A stretch of DNA of 64,000 bases from Pleurodeles waltl (lineage: Eukaryota; Chordata; Amphibia; Caudata; Salamandridae): assembly GCF_031143425.1 (NCBI RefSeq), contig NC_090446.1:1023019066-1023083065 (forward strand), written 5' to 3'. The position numbers and the translations under genes were made by a program. Position 1 is the first letter of the stretch; each line of letters starts with the position of its first letter. Positions 58,436 to 64,000 of the stretch are shown here, piece after piece. The notes beneath the pieces were generated by a model. The model did not search any database. It worked only from the letters and a program-made list of their open reading frames with translations, and was not told where the DNA came from.

Positions 58436-60714
58436 GTAGGCTTTTTTATTACTGACACTGTATCTTTATTCATTGCATAAGAAACTGTAACATCTAACTA
58501 GAACTCTTTGTGCCATTTCATAACCGTCTCTACATGTTGTGCATCACACCCAAATACGGGACTGCTAGGGACTATAATGGTCCTTCACCATCTTCAGTAG
58601 TAAAGCAACAATAAAATGCATAGTCTTTGTGACGGTTTACTTTTCAATTTTAGGCTAAGTAGCAACACTTCTGACACACCCCAATTGGGGTTAGGAATTT
58701 AGGAGGGCTAGACAAACTTTTGTCTAAGAAGGGTGGAAAACTGGCAAAAACTAACCTCTATGACAGACATTTTCATAGAATGATTCTAAATTGGACTTGC
58801 ATTTTAGACAGTTTCTCAATTGAGCAATACCTCAGTAAAACAGTTTAAAGTACTAGAGAGTATTTGTTAATAACATCTGTTGAAAGATTAACATGAGTTA
58901 AATACATTTGCTATCTTATGGGCTTTTCCTAGTGTTAGTTGTCCTATCCTAGATTTTTTTCATTTGGTCTTTCGTGGATTTAATTTCTGTCCTTAGGTTA
59001 GGATTCCCCCGTATATATTTTTAACGCTTAGCATTGTAAAACGGTTTAAAAAGGTAGCCCCATCCACCAGAAGCCATATAGTGGACACCACCTTAGATTT
59101 ATACCTGCATCCCTCCCTATGCCCAAGAGGCCTTCATTGATTCTTTAATATAATATTGACTGAGAGGGATCCGTAATATCAAGCTCGCAATCTATTTAGA
59201 AGGGATTGGCAGACAATGTATAAGTTCAACTTCTCAGCTTCATATTTTTGAGCTGAGATGCTGGTTTCTTTCTGGTTCATAGGCCCTTTTTTTGTCTGTT
59301 ACAGATGGAAGCCTTAACTTCTCAAGTTAGTTGTTTTTTTCCGGTCAGTTTATCTTGCATTATGTTTTGTGTTTGTTCAGTTTATCTCATGTTTTGTTCT
59401 TCCTTTTTTGATAAAAGGCTTTTAGAAACTTCAGGGATTGCCACTGAGATGTTGGAGCAGTTAGCATGATGTGTTAACTGTATCTGAAAAAGAACAAACA
59501 CATTGCCAAGGAAAAAAGAAGTTGAACCTGATCAGTGTGTTAGGGTCAGTAGTGAGAGAATTTTAAAAAGATACATTTTTTAAAGGTGATACTTTGATTT
59601 TTATTTTATTTTATGGCATAATATAGAATTGCAATCAGTTTTCCTCAAATGTAACTGAATTATATGACCAGACTTCTATAAAAGTGTTGCCCTCTCCGAA
59701 AAAGATATGCTTGACCATTACAGGCGGATACTTCTTCCCCGTATATTCCTCACCTCCTGAATATCATCCAGGTGCCAGACCACATATCTTCAGACTCAGC
59801 ATTATCTGCCCTGAATGAGTTGACATCAGGCTACACATGGTGCATATAAGTATCAGTTCCAGTATTTCTGCTGGATACTTGCTAACGGTAGCCAGGAAAA
59901 GCTTTGCATGTACACAATTCTGGCTATATCTGTCCAAGCCATATATATGAAATATCAGTGTGCTTAAAGAAGGAAGGAGCAGCTACCCAACACGCCGTAA
60001 AGACCAAACGGGTACAAAATTTAACTGATGAGCTTGAGCACACAGCATACATTGTAGTCCATGAACAAATGCTCCAAATGTGTTAATATTCTGATTCTTC
60101 TTTATTCGGTTGTTTTGCTGAACCCATTCAGTTGCTTCGGTTTGGTCAACATATTTGAGCTACAGACTTCATCAGGGCTAGGAACCATTCACTACAACAA
60201 AATGACTCTCTCTATTTCTGGTAGAACCCCCTTCACCTTGTGATTTGCACCAAACCTATGTATGAAACATCATTGGTTTCAAGTCATCCTACAGTGTGAT
60301 ATAACCTTGCTGTAAGGCCATATCTAAATTGTGGCATCTATGCCCTATATTAATACAAGGGCCTAAGGGTGAGGTAATAAGCAATACACCTCCCAAAAAA
60401 AAATCAAATCTATCAGCATGTGTAATAATGCCTTCAAGCCGTCAACCAAGACTGGGCTTTCTATAGTATAATATAAAACTCTAAAGCACCTGACATATAG
60501 AATGCTTACCCATCCAGTTCCAAACACAAGTCATTCAAGCTCTTTAACTCTCCATTGTTGTTTATTGTAAGGTCATAACATTAAATCCACCTTCCAAAAA
60601 AATCACATATAACTGTAAAAGCTGCACCGTGTATAACATCACCCATCAGTTGTTTACATCTATAGCTCACTTACCAAATTTATAAGTTATTTCCTTAATA
60701 TTGTTTTCAGTTTA
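58436..60714. other. ABCA5 intron with a DIRS terminal fragment
   Basis: At 59725-59800, GCGGATACTTCTTCCCCGTA, then TTCCTCACCTCCTG and CCAGGTGCCAGACCA, matches the left terminus of DIRS copy 1. It is a truncated DIRS end. The rest holds nothing I can classify. Confidence 0.5.
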
Positions 60715-62249
60715 AAAAAAACTTTATTTATCACATAGCTGTTATACAATGTCATCAGTAGAGAGCGGTTAAATATGTCTTACATAGGATACATCATTGC
60801 CATACTGTAATCATAAAAACATAGAAAATGATTGCCTTTTACCATGTTATCACACATGAACAAGGCTGTTATCTTAGGTGTGTGATGTGCCCTGCAGGTT
60901 ATGCATTTGTTGTGACCATACTATCAGTTCACTAACACTCGATGTGTCCCCATCCAGGCTTGTTGTAGCCTCTGCTAAATGCGATCTCAGAGGTTCCTAT
61001 ATATCTTTCTGCTAAGATGCTTTAGGGAGTAATTCTCCATAGGTTTTCAGCATGTGAGTGATATGTGACCATGTCTGTGATCCAGTTTGCCATAATGGGT
61101 GCCCTACCGCTACCCAAGAGCGTGGCTACTCTTCGTTTGTCCATCAGTAGCGCCAACCCCACTCATTCTTGGGGACATAGCCCATCACTAGGTCTGCGGC
61201 CAGTGTCGGACCCGTCATTGTGGTTATTGTCCAAAAGCACCTGATTCTAGTAATCTCTGATTGAGGGGCACTCCCATGCCAAATGTAGAAATCAGCATCC
61301 ATGGCCATGCACCTTAAGCACAGGGGGTCCTCATCCCTGGCAAACTTTGCCTACGATACAAGGGTGTAGTATAGCCTGTCTGTGTTTACCAATCATAAAT
61401 ATGTCTTTGTTGTGCATGAAGCAGTACGACCATTGCTCATCAGTTATGTCAAATTCTACTTCTCTGGCCTAATGAGACTTTGCCCTGGCATATGCGGGTG
61501 GCAGGCCCCTCCATTGCAGCATTGTTCATTAGCGTGCTCAATCTCTTGGGTGCAGGGCCTGCCACCACTAAAGAGACTATACTCCAGCTTCAGGGCTCCG
61601 GTGGTGTTCTGGTTATAGGTGCCTAACTGTCTTTCAGGCAGTGATATATAAACACATCTAAGGGAGAACCCCACCCTGGATGTAATCTGTCTGTGTGAGG
61701 AAAGTATTGTTTTAATCAAGGTCTCCCATTTTACAGGTTCCCTTTGCTGCCATTCATTTAGTGAACAGTGGTTCAAATCAATCACACACATCGTCGTCGG
61801 TAGCCTGTGCCATAACCACACTGTCCACTCAACTCTGGGTCTTTCGGTATTACTGTACTTAGATTATTGGGGCTCACGAGGCCTCTCTCCAGTTTACTAT
61901 GTGGAACTTTATGGTATTCATGAAACCAATGAGAAGCGAACTAGGACTGTGCAATCGAATAGTTGTGGTGTTGTCCTCCCCATGCCAGTTTTATCATTAA
62001 AAACCTAAGCTGCGATTCTACCTGCCGTGGACAGCAGCAATTTTATACATTTTTCAACATTGATCTCAATTTTATTGATCGTGGTGCTATAGTTTTTACG
62101 TAACACAACCCCCATGTTTCTGTGAAAATGGATCCTGAGGTAACAAATTGGCACTTTTTGCCATTGTAACGGCTGGTCCAATATTGGTCATGTGGTTCTA
62201 GCTGTTAACTGTATCAGGGTAGATTTTGGCCAGTTGATTGTCAAGCCAG

Positions 62250-63402
62250 ACCGCTCCCCAAAGTTCATGATAGCTGCTATTATTGTTTGTAGATTGACCT
62301 CTGGGTCACCGCTATCCGGAGATTGTCATGTGCATGCAGGGAGTACAGTAGGCATTGTGCGCCAACACGTTTACCCCGGTGGCCATGTACTTCACGTAGC
62401 ACAAATGCCAGTGATTCTGTTGGCAATAGAAAAATCAGGGTGACCATGGACAACTCTGCTGTGTTCCATTGCTGGATAGCATTGTGATGTGAAACTTGCA
62501 TATTAATCTGTATGTGCGCCATTGGGCACGCATACAAAAGAGGAATCCAGCACATCATTGCATGTGCCAGTCCCATTTTAGTGTAAGTTGCCATTTTAAA
62601 CAGCCATTCTACTGATGCGCATGCTTTGGCCGTGTAGCGACACTCATCTCCAAATGAAGCTGATGCACAACCGTGAACAGGGTTCTCTAGTTGTCCTGTG
62701 TCAAGCGGTCCTGGTATAAAGCCTGACTGGTCCCGTAGAACCAGTCCATGCATCATTGGCAACAGCCGAGCCACCAGTATTTTAGTCAGTAACTTATTAT
62801 CCATGTTTAGCCAGTATCCTATTATCCAATTTTATAAGTGACAGTGATCTGTAGGATCTGCACTCGTGGACAGGCTTCCTTCATTTCAGCAGTATTATAA
62901 TTATTGCCTCCCGTACCCCTGGGGGCAACTCACCCTTTAGCAAAGCCTCTCCATAAATTTCTGATAAACATGGAGCAAGCAGATCTGCGTGCTCCTTATA
63001 AAACTCCGCAGTCAGACTGTCACTGCCAGGTGCCTTGCCCGCTTTCAAATCAGTGATCGTGTTTTTAATGTCTTCCTCCATAAGGGGAGAACACAGTATC
63101 TCCCTTTCAGCTGTTTCCACCCACGCTAATGTCTCTGCATCCAGATACTGCCTCATATCACCAGTCTGCCCACTACATGATGACCTACTTAACCTAGTAT
63201 AATAGTCAGCGAATACTGCCAAGATATCGGACATGTGATGAGCTGATTGCCCCTCTCCTGTGTCAGTGATAGCAATATGGTCAACCAACCTTTTCGGCTT
63301 GAAACGGCCAGCTAGTGTGTGCCCTGGGCACTCTGCCTCCCTCTCTCTCTCTCTCTCTGCTACACTCACAGTCTGACCTAAAAACACAATCAAAGTGCTC
63401 AA
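62250..63402 (-). pseudogene. LINE reverse transcriptase remnant
   Basis: Blocks in order: ITDLKAGKAPGSDSLTAEFY (fingers), then LLKGELPPGVREAIIIILLK, then RDQSGFIPG (62745-62700), a degenerate motif A (ACASVEWLF where a catalytic Asp is expected), and LREVHGHRGKRVGA. The catalytic YADD is replaced by HAHD (62325-62336). The frame breaks near 62880-62805. These blocks are typical of Tx1/L1 LINEs of amphibians. It cannot be active. Confidence 0.78.
63338..63358. repeat. (TC)n microsatellite
   Basis: A pure TC run inside the LINE 5' part, which produces the EREREREAE stretch in the frame. Confidence 0.8.
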
Positions 63403-63409
63403 ATACTAA

Positions 63410-63577
63410 GGGCCTGATTTAGAATTAGCCGGATGGGTTACTCCATCACAAAAGTGGTAGATATCGTGTCCGTTGTATTACGATTCCATTTTATCCCGTG
63501 GAACTCGTAATACGGCTGACGGGATATCCGTCCCATTTGTGATGGAGTAACCTGTCCTCCAAACTCTAAATAAGGCC
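63410..63577. mobile_element. Palindromic MITE copy 3
   Basis: Ends GGGCCTGATTTAGAATT and, inverted, GGCCTTATTTAGAGTTTG. The core is GGATATCCGTCCCATTTGTG with its inverted partner and a CGTAATACGGC centre. 168 bases, no coding. Flanks CTAA and TTAA suggest a short TAA/TTA target, unproven. Confidence 0.85.
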
Positions 63578-64000
63578 TTAATTATTTCCAAGTTAGACAA
63601 ACCACAGTTTGAAACAAGTGTTGCCCTGTCACTCGATTTTAAACTTAATCCCTGTTTGTTTCAGACGTCCTACCCTTCCAAGCAGTTGCATGAATTTGGC
63701 TTGTAATGCAGATGACATATTGGCTGCGTTATAAATACCCAATCCTCACGTGTAGACTGGGCCCCATGAGCCGTCCTGCATAGCCCAAACAGAGGTGCCA
63801 TCTTTTTATATTCTAGTGCGCCCTCCCAACTATATTCCACTAATCAAAAAATAATTCTGTTTCTACAATAAAGACTCCCAAATTAAATGTACAGGTATGA
63901 TTACTACTACTATTCCTTCAATCAGGAAAGTCCAACAAAATTCATGACACCAATGTAAAATACATAGAATTAAATGGGTACCCCTTGTAAATCATTATTC
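63578..64000. other. ABCA5 intron; no feature recognised
   Basis: No gene or classifiable repeat. A pyrimidine-AG near 63665 (TTTGTTTCAG) is not followed by a convincing ABCA5 exon. Confidence 0.5.

Larger units (their letters stand above)
60715..63402 (-). mobile_element. 5'-truncated Tx1/L1-type LINE
   Basis: On the - strand a reverse transcriptase begins near 63402 and runs to about 62280. The C-terminal region, with a Cys/His-type motif ADFxHMAWE-like sequence, lies near 61330-61250, and AATAAAG at about 60728 marks the 3' end. ORF1 and the endonuclease are missing, as is usual for incomplete LINE insertions. It differs from the LINE at 2622-6900. The 3' edge is approximate. Confidence 0.75.

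Noticed and set aside
59290..59340. Next ABCA5 exon after TCTGTTACAG
   Set aside because: The frame closes within about ten codons and does not resemble the transporter.
63655..63710. Next ABCA5 exon after TTTGTTTCAG
   Set aside because: The downstream translation does not continue the expected ABCA5 sequence and has no matching donor.

Overview
The window looks like part of a large, transposon-filled salamander genome, most probably a newt. Four short exons on the + strand (7924-8037, 23906-24076, 54963-55076, 58298-58435) encode consecutive pieces of the second transmembrane domain of an ABCA-type lipid transporter, best matched to ABCA5. They are separated by introns of about 15.9, 30.9 and 3.2 kb filled with mobile elements. 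Urodele origin is inferred from the mixture: several DIRS (tyrosine-recombinase) retrotransposons, LTR elements with LTRs of about 2 kb, Tx1/L1-type LINEs and a Harbinger DNA transposon. Harbinger expansion is known from Pleurodeles waltl. No bacterial or organelle-like gene, tRNA, rRNA or CRISPR array was seen.

Layout. 1-515: unclassified retroelement-like sequence. 515-2621: part of a hairpin-rich LTR on the - strand. 2622 to about 6900: a decayed Tx1/L1-type LINE on the - strand (ORF1, endonuclease, reverse transcriptase), with a palindromic MITE inside its endonuclease region. 7924-8037: ABCA5 exon. 9635 to about 22286: a decayed Harbinger-like element. It holds a Myb/SANT accessory gene (+), a HARBI1-like transposase (-) and a second, different Myb/SANT accessory gene (+). 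It is interrupted by a gag-only LTR retroelement (12003-16656, target duplication TATGG) and by a solo LTR (18255-19231, target duplication ACACC). 22440-22585: hAT-like end. 23906-24076: ABCA5 exon. 24269-24839: non-autonomous hAT-like element.

The 30.9 kb intron holds DIRS copy 1 (25018-30363, with a MITE), an eroded LTR element of the same family as the gag-only one (30525-35590), a very decayed DIRS (35600-39285), DIRS copy 2 (39286-44130), DIRS terminal hairpin remnants (44101-45890) and DIRS copy 3 (48268-53604). After the third exon comes a 2.1 kb solo LTR of the same family (55719-57847, target duplication AGTAC), then the fourth exon, then a 5'-truncated Tx1-type LINE (60715-63402, - strand) and a third MITE (63410-63577).

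Only the ABCA5 exons look functional. Every transposon gene examined carries frameshifts, stops or lost catalytic residues. LINE and most LTR copies lie antisense to ABCA5, whereas all DIRS copies lie in sense. The least ordinary object is the Harbinger-like element, which appears to carry two distinct Myb/SANT accessory genes around one transposase.
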